From positions 6,292,903 to 6,356,902 of the forward strand of contig OZ038318.1 of the NCBI GenBank assembly GCA_964035775.1: a stretch of DNA of 64,000 nt. The letters are read 5' to 3'. The stretch comes from Osedax frankpressi. Lineage: Eukaryota; Annelida; Polychaeta; Sabellida; Siboglinidae. A program made the translations under genes and the position numbers. The notes below the pieces were generated by a model, which did no database searches, was not told where the DNA came from, and was given only the letters and a program-made list of their open reading frames with translations. Below are positions 24,508 through 36,900 of the stretch, piece by piece. How positions within the stretch are numbered: position 1 is the stretch's first letter; each line of letters begins with the position of its first letter.

Positions 24508-25525
24508 ATGCAATTTTGTCATCTATTGTCGTATGCAATTTGGCAAGATATGCAATTTGGCACACTTCCTGTGATTTTATCTATTTTCATGGTAAATACA
24601 TTTAAAAAATTATATAAAAATAAATTATTATACTAAAATGATTACAAATAATGTAATGAATCATTATTTATCATAATATATATTTTTAAATAATATTAAA
24701 TGTTATGATTTCATTATTTTTTAAACGGGCATATTTGTAGGCGTGACTAATTTGAAGTTCAAATTATTACATTTATTTTCAATGATTTTAGCGGTATTCA
24801 ACAGGCAGCATCGAAAATATTGAATCAGCATGTTATACTGCATATCGATGATATAAGAAAATATATATTTAATAAATTAACTTTGTAAATTATTATTTTA
24901 TATAGATTGTGAATTATATTTAAATATATATACAATGTATGATATTTATTATCATACTTGATATTTAATGCCATCAAGTTAGTTTACTAATCAAGACTTT
25001 TGCATTCAATAGTTTATAATATATATATATTCCTTTGGATATTTACTATTCAATATTATACTAGTATTATCAAATAAGTAAAATTTAAATAAAAAATATA
25101 TAGTATATCATATTAGCAAGTACCGAGATCAGTAAATTAAATACTTATATGTCTCCCCAATTAAAAATAAGTAGATATATTCAGTAGTATCGTATATAAA
25201 GAATTATTTTATTAAAGTAATTATTATATTATTAAAATTTAATAATACTATTTGTGTCGCTTATACTATTGGAAATTACTGTATTAAGGGTATTAAGTAT
25301 ACATAAAAATATTTTAAGTACCTATCTTATTTTAACCTTTAAAAATTACAAATTAATTATATGTATATTATTACAATTTTATAAAGTAATTTAATTAACT
25401 TTCAAGATTATTGATAATTTATATTGTAGTTTTTGAAAGTTGAAATAACCTCGCAGTCATGATATTTGCCAAATTGCATAGCTTTCCAAATTGCTCACGA
25501 CACTATGCAATTTGGTCATTATGAC
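24508..25525. mobile_element. Possible MITE-like element with ATGCAATTTGG ends
   Basis: The left end carries three copies of ATGCAATTTGG-like sequence (24509, 24532, 24550). The right end carries the reverse complement (CCAAATTGCAT near 25468 and CCAAATTGC near 25487) plus one direct copy near 25504. About 1 kb of non-coding AT-rich DNA lies between. The inverted ends suggest a non-autonomous DNA transposon; exact ends and target duplication are not resolved. Confidence 0.4.
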
Positions 25526-26430
25526 CTCTTTTATTTTCTTTGTAAATATGACGAAAACACTTATTAAAATTATATTAGAATTGATAAAGTTTTATAAATA
25601 ATTATATAAATCGGATGTTACTTTATTATATTTTTCTGTAATATTTAATTATTATAAAGTTTATTGGGCGTGAAAAAAGGAAAAATAGGCGTGAACTTTA
25701 TAATAAATATAGGCGTGTCTAATATTAAATTCAAAATAATTACATGTGTTTTATAAAATAAATTTCAAATATATTAATAATTTTATTCATGAGTTTTTTT
25801 AAACTGGCACACGAAATATACTATTATTTATCAAATGGGGTATTTTCAAAAGGATTAGAAAATAAAGATACATTGAAAATTAAAAGGGTATTAAAAAATG
25901 CTATATATCACATTATAATGAATCTTACTACTTGGCAAATAAAGGTGTATAAAATATAAAGGTTCACTGGGCATTGTTATATGCAAATGTTGAAAAATAT
26001 CATATAATTATAATTGACAGTTTAAATTATAATAATGAATGTTTAAAGAAGGCAAGAGATTTCAAGTAAATTATTAATTACACCATAATCACTTATTAAT
26101 ATCTTTAATAATACAACAATAGTATACGTATCTTTACTCTTAATGAGTATTCATCATAATAAATAGAATATTCCTGAAATCATTACTTGCAAAAGAATTT
26201 TCTTTTTCTTATATAAAAATGTTTTACCAACGGGATTTATATAACTGTGGAGTATACACTTGTATGGTTATTAATACATCATTGAATTGAATACAATAAA
26301 ATATTAACATTATTATTTTATTATTTGTAGCACAGCTGATCTAGCGAATGCCTTACTACAATTATTTGTAAACAATGTAGCATGTTTCACAGCCTATCTA
26401 GCCAATGCCTAACAATATCCATGATAATAA
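25526..26430. other. AT-rich intergenic sequence
   Basis: No gene. 'taggcgtga' motifs at about 24738, 25687 and 25711, with similar following sequence, suggest old duplication with the preceding element. Confidence 0.5.
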
Positions 26431-26439
26431 AAATATTTG

Positions 26440-26670
26440 TATGCTTATATATATATATCATTATAAAATGAGAAACTAAAAATATTGTAGCATAACTTGT
26501 AAACTAAATGCTATGAATAGTTGTAATACATATTATAAATATTACGTTTATTATATATAAACATAGTATTATATTATATATGTTATTAGAATCAGGTAAT
26601 CTTTGTAATATATTAGTAACTTTGGGTAAAACCATAAATTAAATAATTCCTAATTAAATTTAATTCATAC
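26440..26670 (+). repeat. Relic of the gene D downstream flank
   Basis: 'aacatagtattatattatat' and 'tattagaatcaggt' match about 21650-21690. The preceding bases resemble 21965-22060. The two blocks are in the reverse order to those at gene D. Confidence 0.6.
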
Positions 26671-26961
26671 ATTAAATATGACTAATGTTTATGTTGGTAT
26701 AGATCTTACAAATAGTTTAAATTTATTTCAACAATAATTCAATTGTTATCCAGACACAATATTGTCTGATATATTTCTACAGTAAAACATTTATATAAAT
26801 AGTAATTCTGCGAAGTAGGGTGTAACTAGAATTCTTTTCAAGAATTAATCACTATACAATTTAGTTTACATTAATCCGGTATGAATTACGAGCGATGACT
26901 CAAGTTTCAAAATAGCTAAGTCGTCAAAGTAGCGGTTAATTGTAATCAAATGAGCATAGCA

Positions 26962-27047
26962 GACACCAGTCATCATAGTTATCTTACCAGACACCAGTCA
27001 TCATAGTTATCTTACCAGACACCAGTCATCATAGTTATCTTACCAGA
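26962..27047. repeat. 28-bp tandem repeat, 3 copies
   Basis: Three identical copies of CAGACACCAGTCATCATAGT followed by TATCTTAC, then a partial, diverged copy to about 27090. Confidence 0.95.
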
Positions 27048-27172
27048 TAGAAGTCTATACCAGATAGGTTATAGGATATACCAGATAGGTGTCTACCAGT
27101 AGACGCGAGAACAATAGAAAATTCATTACGAGTTAATTCCGTTTAAAAAAATCCTCTCCAATCTTCATGAAT

Positions 27173-27178
27173 TTTATT
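27173..27178 (-). terminator. Candidate poly(A) signal of the IGF2BP gene
   Basis: TTTATT on the plus strand is AATAAA on the minus strand, about 445 bases after the stop codon at 27623-27625. It is the first good signal I see in a G/C-richer 3' UTR-like stretch (about 27200-27620). Weak evidence. Confidence 0.4.
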
Positions 27179-27622
27179 ACGTCGAATAGATGTATTATAT
27201 AATACTATGAAAACAAAAAAGGGGTGTGGCTGGGCGAGCGGGGTGGACAATGGGAGGTGATACGAATATACATAACAAATGACCATCGGCGGAGAACGAA
27301 CTCAGACGGCACACGACAACACGTGTACTCAGCAGACTCCGTGCTGACCGATAAATAGGTATTAGTTATAGACGTTTACTCGCAGGCTGGTGTGGACGAG
27401 GTGGTCAAGGGCTGGGGAAGCAATAAATGAGTACGATAATTATTCACACACTAGAAAGCTAACTATTGATTAACACGGAAATAAACGGGAGCGTCGTGTA
27501 ATGGGTGCGGTAACGGTAACGGGGTTGTAGCGGATTTGGCGGGAGGGGGGCGGGGAGGGGCTATTTCGGGTGAAGTTTTAGCCGCCGGGTAGCCCAACAG
27601 CATGGGGCTGTCTAATCGGAGT

Positions 27623-27967
27623 CTAATTTTTCTTTTGTGTTTTCGCATTCAATTCCGGTGCAGCCCCGCCTCCAACTCCTCCCACTCCTCCTCCTCCCCC
27701 TCCGTTATGCTGTTGAGGCTGGTGGGCCGTCGACGGAGGCGCGTGTTGCGGGTGCAGTTGGCCGTGGGGCAGCGCGTTCGCGGGCCGCGTTGCCCGCGGC
27801 AACGGAGGCGGAGACGATTGATTGGCCACGAGACCGCGGATACGAGACTGCGCATTCTGCGTCGAAATGAAATTGCCGTAGATCTCGACGACGACGTCGT
27901 CGCGCTGCAATCGCTGATCCTCCGGAAGCTTAATCATGGCTCCGGTAGTTCTTTGTAGGTCTCGCAC
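27623..27967 (-). CDS. IGF2BP terminal exon: second half of KH4 and tail
   Basis: Begins in phase 0 after CCCCCCCGTAG with VRDLQRTTGAMIKLPEDQ, continuing the KH4 helix and last strand (VVVEIYGNFISTQNAQSRIR). The vertebrate counterpart is the VNELQ...IVKIIGHFYASQMAQRKIR region. A tail of about 60 residues follows: Pro/His/Gln-rich, then a Gly run, ending ELNAKTQKKN. The stop is TAG. The frame is open on other strands here only because of the high G/C content. Confidence 0.92.
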   Translation of the reverse strand: MRDLQRTTGAMIKLPEDQRLQRDDVVVEIYGNFISTQNAQSRIRGLVANQSSPPPLPRATRPANALPHGQLHPQHAPPSTAHQPQQHNGGGGGGVGGVGGGAAPELNAKTQKKN

Positions 27968-30900
27968 CTACGGGGGGGATTCGGAGATTTAGAATAAAGC
28001 TATGTCTGGAAATATTATACTTACCCATTGAATAAATTACCATTGAAACGAATATTTAAACGAAACCCTACTTTATGTGTTTTCTTTTTATTACATTTTT
28101 TATTATGGGACATGAAAATTGTAAACTTCAAAAAATATTAAACAACTAATTTAATTATTTTTCCAAAAAGTAAATACTATATTTTTACATAATAAACAAA
28201 CTGTACATTTTCTAAATAATTTTAATATCAATTTTAATAAAAAAAATAAGTATTCTTAGAAAATGAAGTTCAATGGGTTTTTAAATAACAAATGTATTAA
28301 ATACAACCAAATATTACTAACGATATTGAATGAAACTAAAAACAATTATTTGCCAAAATATATTATATATAAGTTATAAATAATATTAGCTTATTAATGA
28401 AGAATTATTAATAATTGAACGGTACTGGTGGGCTGTTAGTGTTGGTTATCATGGTAAACATAAATAAGTTATCATCTAAAGAGGAGTTTCAGATATAGAT
28501 TCTCGTGAAGTAGTATCAAGAACTCCTATAATGGTGAAACAATATATATCCTAATATAAATTAATAGAAGTTATTGTATTAACCACATATGTGGTGTGCT
28601 ATTTTGTCATATAATTAATTTGCTCATATTACAATGACTGCGGGTATTTTTCGAATTCTATATAACTGTAACAAAATATAAATATTCAAAATAGGTTAAT
28701 AAATTGATATATATGAAATTATATATGAAATAGATTTGTATGATTTATGGGATGGGATAACCTTCGTTTTAAATTTTTTTACAAAATATTTTAATAATAA
28801 AATTTAAAAAAAACCATTGCACAGACAATAACTTGATTGTATTCAATAGGTGGCACTAATGTGTATAACAAATGAAACGAAATTATTTGTATTCAAACAT
28901 AAATGCTTTTGTATTGAAATTTTCACAAGTCAATTTTATTATTTATTTACACTTGAATTCTCATCATTATGTCTCCACCTAACAAACGTAGTAAATCTAT
29001 ACCAACAAAAAGTATCTATACAATCTATTAAATTATAATATAGTTAGCAAAATGTATAACTATGTAGTTTTGTGATAGTTTTTCTATGATGTAAAAATTT
29101 GATTTCAACTAGATGAAATTGTGTTTGACATTCATATTTTACAATAAGTGTTTAATAATATATTAGTTATAACTAATTGTAGTATATGAAAAACACACTA
29201 AATAAGTCAATAATTTATTAGTAATAAAGTTATATTATATTCATAAAATAATTATTATTATAAAAATTAGATAATTTTGAGAAAATTGTATTTATTTGTT
29301 TATTATTTGTTTATTATCTATTTATTTTATTATTATCTAGAACTAATGAAATATATTTACTAAACACTAAATAAATATATAATTATATTAGTTTATAAAG
29401 CATATTAATATTCGTAATTTACTTACTAGATATCAGACAAAGATATCAACACTGAAGCTAGCACTAGTGAACGAATATTAAACATGTTTGAGATAATATC
29501 AAGTTATGACGATGGCACTCTATTTTCTGGAAGTAAAAAAACGACTCATGGAGCAGTAATTTTACAAAGATGGTTTGCTGTCCTGGTTTGCTTCAGATGT
29601 AATCAAGAAGGCACATTAAGTATAAGTAACAACTGTGACAACCTATGGGACCAGTTAGAAAGTTCTCATCAATTGTACATATTGCTGTGAACTTCTCACA
29701 ACGTGGACGCAGAGACAACTCAGTGACGATGACCATTCCTATATAATGTACAGTGTACATTGTACAGTGTACATTGTACATTGTACAGTCAGTGAAAGCG
29801 GCTCATAATAATGGTATCCGCTGCAAGGGATTGCAATCTTTGCTGAGTAATTTAGGCATTGAGACAAGTATCTTTTCAAAAGATCACCAAATTCCTTTCA
29901 ACAGATGCACTTGAGGTAATAATTATTATAATATAATTATTGAATTTACATTTAATTACATAATTTGTATACAGATAGCTAAATCTATATTCTGAAAGGC
30001 TGTTAGAGTTGTATTAGCAAGTAAGGTGAACTACCCCGTCTCATGCAATCCTATAAAAGATGTCATGGTCTCGTCCGATGGTATAAGGATGAAAAGAGTT
30101 TACAAGTATGTATAGCTTTGGTAATAGAGAATTACACTGGATTTGTAATCGACTTTGAGATATTGAGCATGTTAGTTATAATAATAATAATGCTGTGAAT
30201 GTATAATAAATATATATTTCTATATATTGCGGAAATGTGTTGTTGCCAACAAGAATGCCGATAATGTCTGGAAGGAGGAACACAAAGCTGAATTTATTTT
30301 CTAAAAACTATAGCGGATATTCTGGTGGCATGAGAAGTATGGACTCCGTTATTCTACGATGCTTCCTGATGGAAAAGCACATGCGAAAGTGAACGGTCAT
30401 CCTTACTTGGTCAGCAAGGAAGAGTGCATTAATCATGTGCATAAGAAGTCAAGTAAAGAGCTACATCTAGTTATGGTGCTGGAAGTGCAAAGTTTTAATA
30501 TTTTGTTAACTATTTTTTTATATAATTTCTATTATTTACTCATTTATATTACTTTATATATTATTATCTACTTTCCTTATATGCTAGTATACTTTATTTG
30601 TATATATTATATTATAATATAATATATTTAATAAGTATTAAGTGATAATAATCTTATTTATTAATTTGTAATTACAATAAATTTATATAAAAACTTTAGA
30701 GGCTTATATCTCAGATTTGTATTAGTTTTTTTAAACTATGATAACTTTTTTAAACTTTGATGAATCATGAAATTTTCTGAATATGCAGATGATATATTTC
30801 TTATAAAAAGTACCTGCTTTAAAATCTATGACTAAACTATTTAAATACACTTATGATGCAAAAAACGTGAACAAAAACAAAGATTTTAAAACAAATTAAA

Positions 30901-33900
30901 AAATAAATATATAAACTTGTTATCGTGGTCCTCTAAATGACAGGAGCAGGTGTAGTGCAAGTTAATACATGATGTGAAAGTGAGTAAATAAGACAGGAGC
31001 AGGTGTAGTGCAAGTTAATACATGAGGTGAAAGTGAGTAAATAAGACAGTGAGACAGGAGCAGGTGTAGTGCAAGTTAATACATGATGTGAAAGTGAGTA
31101 AATAAGACAGGAGCAGGTGTAGTGCAAGTTAATACAGGATGTGAAAGTGAGTAAATAAGACAGTGAGACAGGAGCAGGTGTAGTGCAAGTTAATACATGA
31201 TGTGAAAGTGAGTAAATAAGACAGTGAGACAGGAGCAGGTGTAGTGCAAGTTAATACAGGATGTGAAAGTGAGTAAATAAGACAGTGAGACAGGAGCAGG
31301 TGTAGTGCAAGTTAATACAGGATGTGAAAGTGAGTAAATAAGACAGGAGCAGGTGTAGTGCAAGTTAATACATGATGTGAAAGTGAGTAAATAAGACAGG
31401 AGCAGGAGTAGTGCAAGTTAATACAGGATGTGAAAGTGAGTAAATAAGACAGGAGCAGGTGTAGTGCAAGTTAATACAGGATGTGAAAGTGAGTAAATAA
31501 GACAGTGAGACAGGAGCAGGTGTAGTGCAAGTTAATACAGGATGTGAAAGTGAGTAAATAAGACAGGAGCAGGTGTAGTGCAAGTTAATACATGATGTGA
31601 AAGTGAGTAAATAAGACAGGAGCAGGTGTAGTGCAAGTTAATACATGATGTGAAAGTGAGTAAATAAGACAGGAGCAGGTGAAGTGCAAGTTAATACAGG
31701 ATGTGAAAGTGAGTAAATAAGACAGTGAGACAGGTGTAGTGCAAGTTAATACATGATGTGAAAGTGAGTAAATAAGACAGGAGCAGGTGTAGTGCAAGTT
31801 AATACATGATGTGAAAGTGAGTAAATAAGACAGGAGCAGGTGAAGTGCAAGTTAATACAGGATGTGAAAGTGAGTAAATAAGACAGTGAGACAGGTGTAG
31901 TGCAAGTTAATACATGATGTGAAAGTGAGTAAATAAGACAGGAGCAGGTGTAGTGCAAGTTAATACATGATGTGAAAGTGAGTAAATAAGACAGGAGCAG
32001 GTGTAGTGCAAGTTAATACAGGATGTGAAAGTGAGTAAATAAGACAGGAGCAGGTGAAGTGCAAGTTAATACAGGATGTGAAAGTGAGTAAATAAGACAG
32101 GAGCAGGTGAAGTGCAAGTTAATACAGGATGTGAAAGTGAGTAAATAAGACAGTGAGACAGGAGCAGGTGTAGTGCAAGTTAATACAGGATGTGAAAGTG
32201 AGTAAATAAGACAGGAGCAGGTGTAGTGCAAGTTAATACAGGATGTGAAAGTGAGTAAATAAGACAGTGAGACAGGAGCAGGTGTAGTGCAAGTTAATAC
32301 AGGATGTGAAAGTGAGTAAATAAGACAGTGAGACAGGAGCAGGTGTAGTGCAAGTTAATACAGGATGTGAAAGTGAGTAAATAAGACAGGAGCAGGTGTA
32401 GTGCAAGTTAATACATGATGTGAAAGTGAGTAAATAAGACAGTGAGACAGGAGCAGGTGTAGTGCAAGTTAATACAGGATGTGAAAGTGAGTAAATAAGA
32501 CAGTGAGACAGGAGCAGGTGTAGTGCAAGTTAATACAGGATGTGAAAGTGAGTAAATAAGACAGGAGCAGGTGTAGTGCAAGTTAATACATGATGTGAAA
32601 GTGAGTAAATAAGACAGGAGCAGGTGTAGTGCAAGTTAATACATGTTGTGAAAGTGAGTAAATAAGACAGGAGCAGGTGTAGTGCAAGTTAATACAGGAT
32701 GTGAAAGTGAGTAAATAAGACAGGAGCAGGTGTAGTGCAAGTTAATACAGGATGTGAAAGTGAGTAAATAAGACAGGAGCAGGTGTAGTGCAAGTTAATA
32801 CAGGATGTGAAAGTGAGTAAATAAGACAGGAGCAGGTGTAGTGCAAGTTAATACAGGATGTGAAAGTGAGTAAATAAGACAGTGAGACAGGAGCAGGTGT
32901 AGTGCAAGTTAATACATGATGTGAAAGTGAGTAAATAAGACAGTGAGACAGGAGTAGTGCAAGTTAATACATGATGTGAAAGTGAGTAAATAAGACAGGA
33001 GCAGGTGTAGTGCAAGTTAATACAGGATGTGAAAGTGAGTAAATAAGACAGGAGCAGGTGTAGTGCAAGTTAATACATGATGTGAAAGTGAGTAAATAAG
33101 ACAGGAGCAGGTGTAGTGCAAGTTAATACATGATGTGAAAGTGAGTAAATAAGACAGGAGCAGGTGTAGTGCAAGTTAATACATGTTGTGAAAGTGAGTA
33201 AATAAGACAGGAGCAGGTGTAGTGCAAGTTAATACAGGATGTGAAAGTGAGTAAATAAGACAGGAGCAGGTGTAGTGCAAGTTAATACATGATGTGAAAG
33301 TGAGTAAATAAGACAGTGAGACAGGAGCAGGTGTAGTGCAAGTTAATACAGGATGTGAAAGTGAGTAAATAAGACAGGAGCAGGTGTAGTGCAAGTTAAT
33401 ACATGATGTGAAAGTGAGTAAATAAGACAGTGAGACAGGAGCAGGTGTAGTGCAAGTTAATACAGGATGTGAAAGTGAGTAAATAAGACAGGAGCAGGTG
33501 TAGTGCAAGTTAATACATGATGTGAAAGTGAGTAAATAAGACAGGAGCAGGTGTAGTGCAAGTTAATACAGGATGTGAAAGTGAGTAAATAAGACAGTGA
33601 GACAGGAGCAGGTGTAGTGCAAGTTAATACAGGATGTGAAAGTGAGTAAATAAGACAGGAGCAGGTGTAGTGCAAGTTAATACATGATGTGAAAGTGAGT
33701 AAATAAGACAGGAGCAGGTGTAGTGCAAGTTAATACAGGATGTGAAAGTGAGTAAATAAGACAGTGAGACAGGAGCAGGTGTAGTGCAAGTTAATACAGG
33801 ATGTGAAAGTGAGTAAATAAGACAGGAGCAGGTGTAGTGCAAGTTAATACATGATGTGAAAGTGAGTAAATAAGACAGGAGCAGGTGTAGTGCAAGTTAA

Positions 33901-36900
33901 TACAGGATGTGAAAGTGAGTAAATAAGACAGTGAGACAGGAGCAGGTGTAGTGCAAGTTAATACATGATGTGAAAGTGAGTAAATAAGACAGGAGCAGGT
34001 GAAGTGCAAGTTAATACAGGATGTGAAAGTGAGTAAATAAGACAGGAGCAGGTGTAGTGCAAGTTAATACAGGATGTGAAAGTGAGTAAATAAGACAGTG
34101 AGACAGGAGCAGGTGTAGTGCAAGTTAATACATGATGTGAAAGTGAGTAAATAAGACAGGAGCAGGTGAAGTGCAAGTTAATACAGGATGTGAAAGTGAG
34201 TAAATAAGACAGGAGCAGGTGTAGTGCAAGTTAATACATGATGTGAAAGTGAGTAAATAAGACAGGAGCAGGTGTAGTGCAAGTTAATACATGATGTGAA
34301 AGTGAGTAAATAAGACAGGAGCAGGAGTAGTGCAAGTTAATACAGGATGTGAAAGTGAGTAAATAAGACAGGAGCAGGTGTAGTGCAAGTTAATACAGGA
34401 TGTGAAAGTGAGTAAATAAGACAGGAGCAGGTGTAGTGCAAGTTAATACAGGATGTGAAAGTGAGTAAATAAGACAGGAGCAGGTGTAGTGCAAGTTAAT
34501 ACAGGATGTGAAAGTGAGTAAGTGAGACAGGAGCAGGTGTAGTGCAAGTTAATACAGGATGTGAAAGTGAGTAAATAAGACAGGAGCAGGTGTAGTGCAA
34601 GTTAATACAGGATGTGAAAGTGAATAAATAAGACAGGAGCAGGTGTAGTGCAAGTTAATACAGGATGTGAAAGTGAGTAAATAAGACAGGAGCAGGTGTA
34701 ATGCAAGTTAATACATGATGTGAAAGTGAGTAAATAAGACAGGAGCAGGTGTAGTGCAAGTTAATACATGATGTGAAAGTGAGTAAATAAGACAGGAGCA
34801 GGAGTAGTGCAAGTTAATACATGATGTGAAAGTGAGTAAATAAGACAGGAGCAGGTGTAGTGCAAGTTAATACAGGATGTGAAAGTGAGTAAATAAGACA
34901 GGAGCAGGTGTAGTGCAAGTTAATACATGATGTGAAAGTGAGTAAATAAGACAGTGAGACAGGAGCAGGTGTAGTGCAAGTTAATACAGGATGTGAAAGT
35001 GAGTAAATAAGACAGTGAGACAGGAGCAGGTGTAGTGCAAGTTAATACATGATGTGAAAGTGAGTAAATAAGACAGGAGCAGGTGTAGTGCAAGTTAATA
35101 CAGGATGTGAAAGTGAGTAAATAAGACAGTGAGACAGGAGCAGGTGTAGTGCAAGTTAATACATGATGTGAAAGTGAGTAAATAAGACAGGAGCAGGTGT
35201 AGTGCAAGTTAATACAGGATGTGAAAGTGAGTAAATAAGACAGGAGCAGGTGTAGTGCAAGTTAATACATGATGTGAAAGTGAGTAAATAAGACAGGAGC
35301 AGGTGTAGTGCAAGTTAATACATGATGTGAAAGTGAGTAAATAAGACAGTGAGACAGGAGCAGGTGTAGTGCAAGTTAATACATGTTGTGAAAGTGAGTA
35401 AATAAGACAGGAGCAGGTGTAGTGCAAGTTAATACATGATGTGAAAGTGAGTAAATAAGACAGGAGCAGGTGTAGTGCAAGTTAATACATGATGTGAAAG
35501 TGAGTAAATAAGACAGGAGCAGGTGTAGTGCAAGTTAATACAGGATGTGAAAGTGAGTAAATAAGACAGGAGCAGGTGTAGTGCAAGTTAATACAGGATG
35601 TGAAAGTGAGTAAATAAGACAGTGAGACAGGAGCAGGTGTAGTGCAAGTTAATACAGGATGTGAAAGTGAGTAAATAAGACAGGAGCAGGTGTAGTGCAA
35701 GTTAATACATGATGTGAAAGTGAGTAAATAAGACAGGAGCAGGTGTAGTGCAAGTTAATACATGATGTGAAAGTGAGTAAATAAGACAGGAGCAGGTGTA
35801 GTGCAAGTTAATACAGGATGTGAAAGTGAGTAAATAAGACAGGAGCAGGTGTAGTGCAAGTTAATACAGGATGTGAAAGTGAGTAAATAAGACAGTGAGA
35901 CATGAGCAGGTGTAGTGCAAGTTAATACATGATGTGAAAGTGAGTAAATAAGACAGGAGCAGGTGTAGTGCAAGTTAATACATGATGTGAAAGTGAGTAA
36001 ATAAGACAGGAGCAGGTGTAGTGCAAGTTAATACATGATGTGAAAGTGAGTAAATAAGACAGGAGCAGGTGTAGTGCAAGTTAATACATGATGTGAAAGT
36101 GAGTAAATAAGACAGGAGCAGGTGTAGTGCAAGTTAATACATGATGTGAAAGTGAGTAAATAAGACAGGAGCAGGTGTAGTGCAAGTTAATACATGATGT
36201 GAAAGTGAGTAAATAAGACAGGAGCAGGTGTAGTGCAAGTTAATACAGGATGTGAAAGTGAGTAAATAAGACAGGAGCAGGTGTAGTGCAAGTTAATACA
36301 TGATGTGAAAGTGAGTAAATAAGACAGTGAGACATGAGCAGGTGTAGTGCAAGTTAATACAGGATGTGAAAGTGAGTAAATAAGACAGGAGCAGGTGTAG
36401 TGCAAGTTAATACATGTTGTGAAAGTGAGTAAATAAGACAGGAGCAGGTGTAGTGCAAGTTAATACATGATGTGAAAGTGAGTAAATAAGACAGGAGCAG
36501 GTGTAGTGCAAGTTAATACAGGATGTGAAAGTGAGTAAATAAGACAGGAGCAGGTGTAGTGCAAGTTAATACAGGATGTGAAAGTGAGTAAATAAGACAG
36601 GAGCAGGTGTAGTGCAAGTTAATACAGGATGTGAAAGTGAGTAAATAAGACAGGAGCAGGTGTAGTGCAAGTTAATACATGATGTGAAAGTGAGTAAATA
36701 AGACAGGAGCAGGTGTAGTGCAAGTTAATACAGGATGTGAAAGTGAGTAAATAAGACAGTGAGACAGGAGCAGGTGTAGTGCAAGTTAATACATGATGTG
36801 AAAGTGAGTAAATAAGACAGGAGCAGGTGTAGTGCAAGTTAATACATGATGTGAAAGTGAGTAAATAAGACAGGAGCAGGTGTAGTGCAAGTTAATACAT

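Noticed and set aside
27602-27958. Plus-strand frames with Arg-rich proteins opposite the IGF2BP last exon
   Set aside because: Shadow frames of a G/C-rich coding exon; the minus-strand KH4 reading is clearly the real one.
29730-29792. Short GTACANTGTAC motifs as a hairpin RNA
   Set aside because: Only a few local repeats of TACAGTGTACAT; no stable, conserved hairpin beyond chance can be argued by eye.
33457-34176. 167-bp periodicity suggesting nucleosome-phased satellite
   Set aside because: 167 is just 53+53+61; other spacings (220, 159 and so on) are also common, so I see no fixed 167-bp unit.
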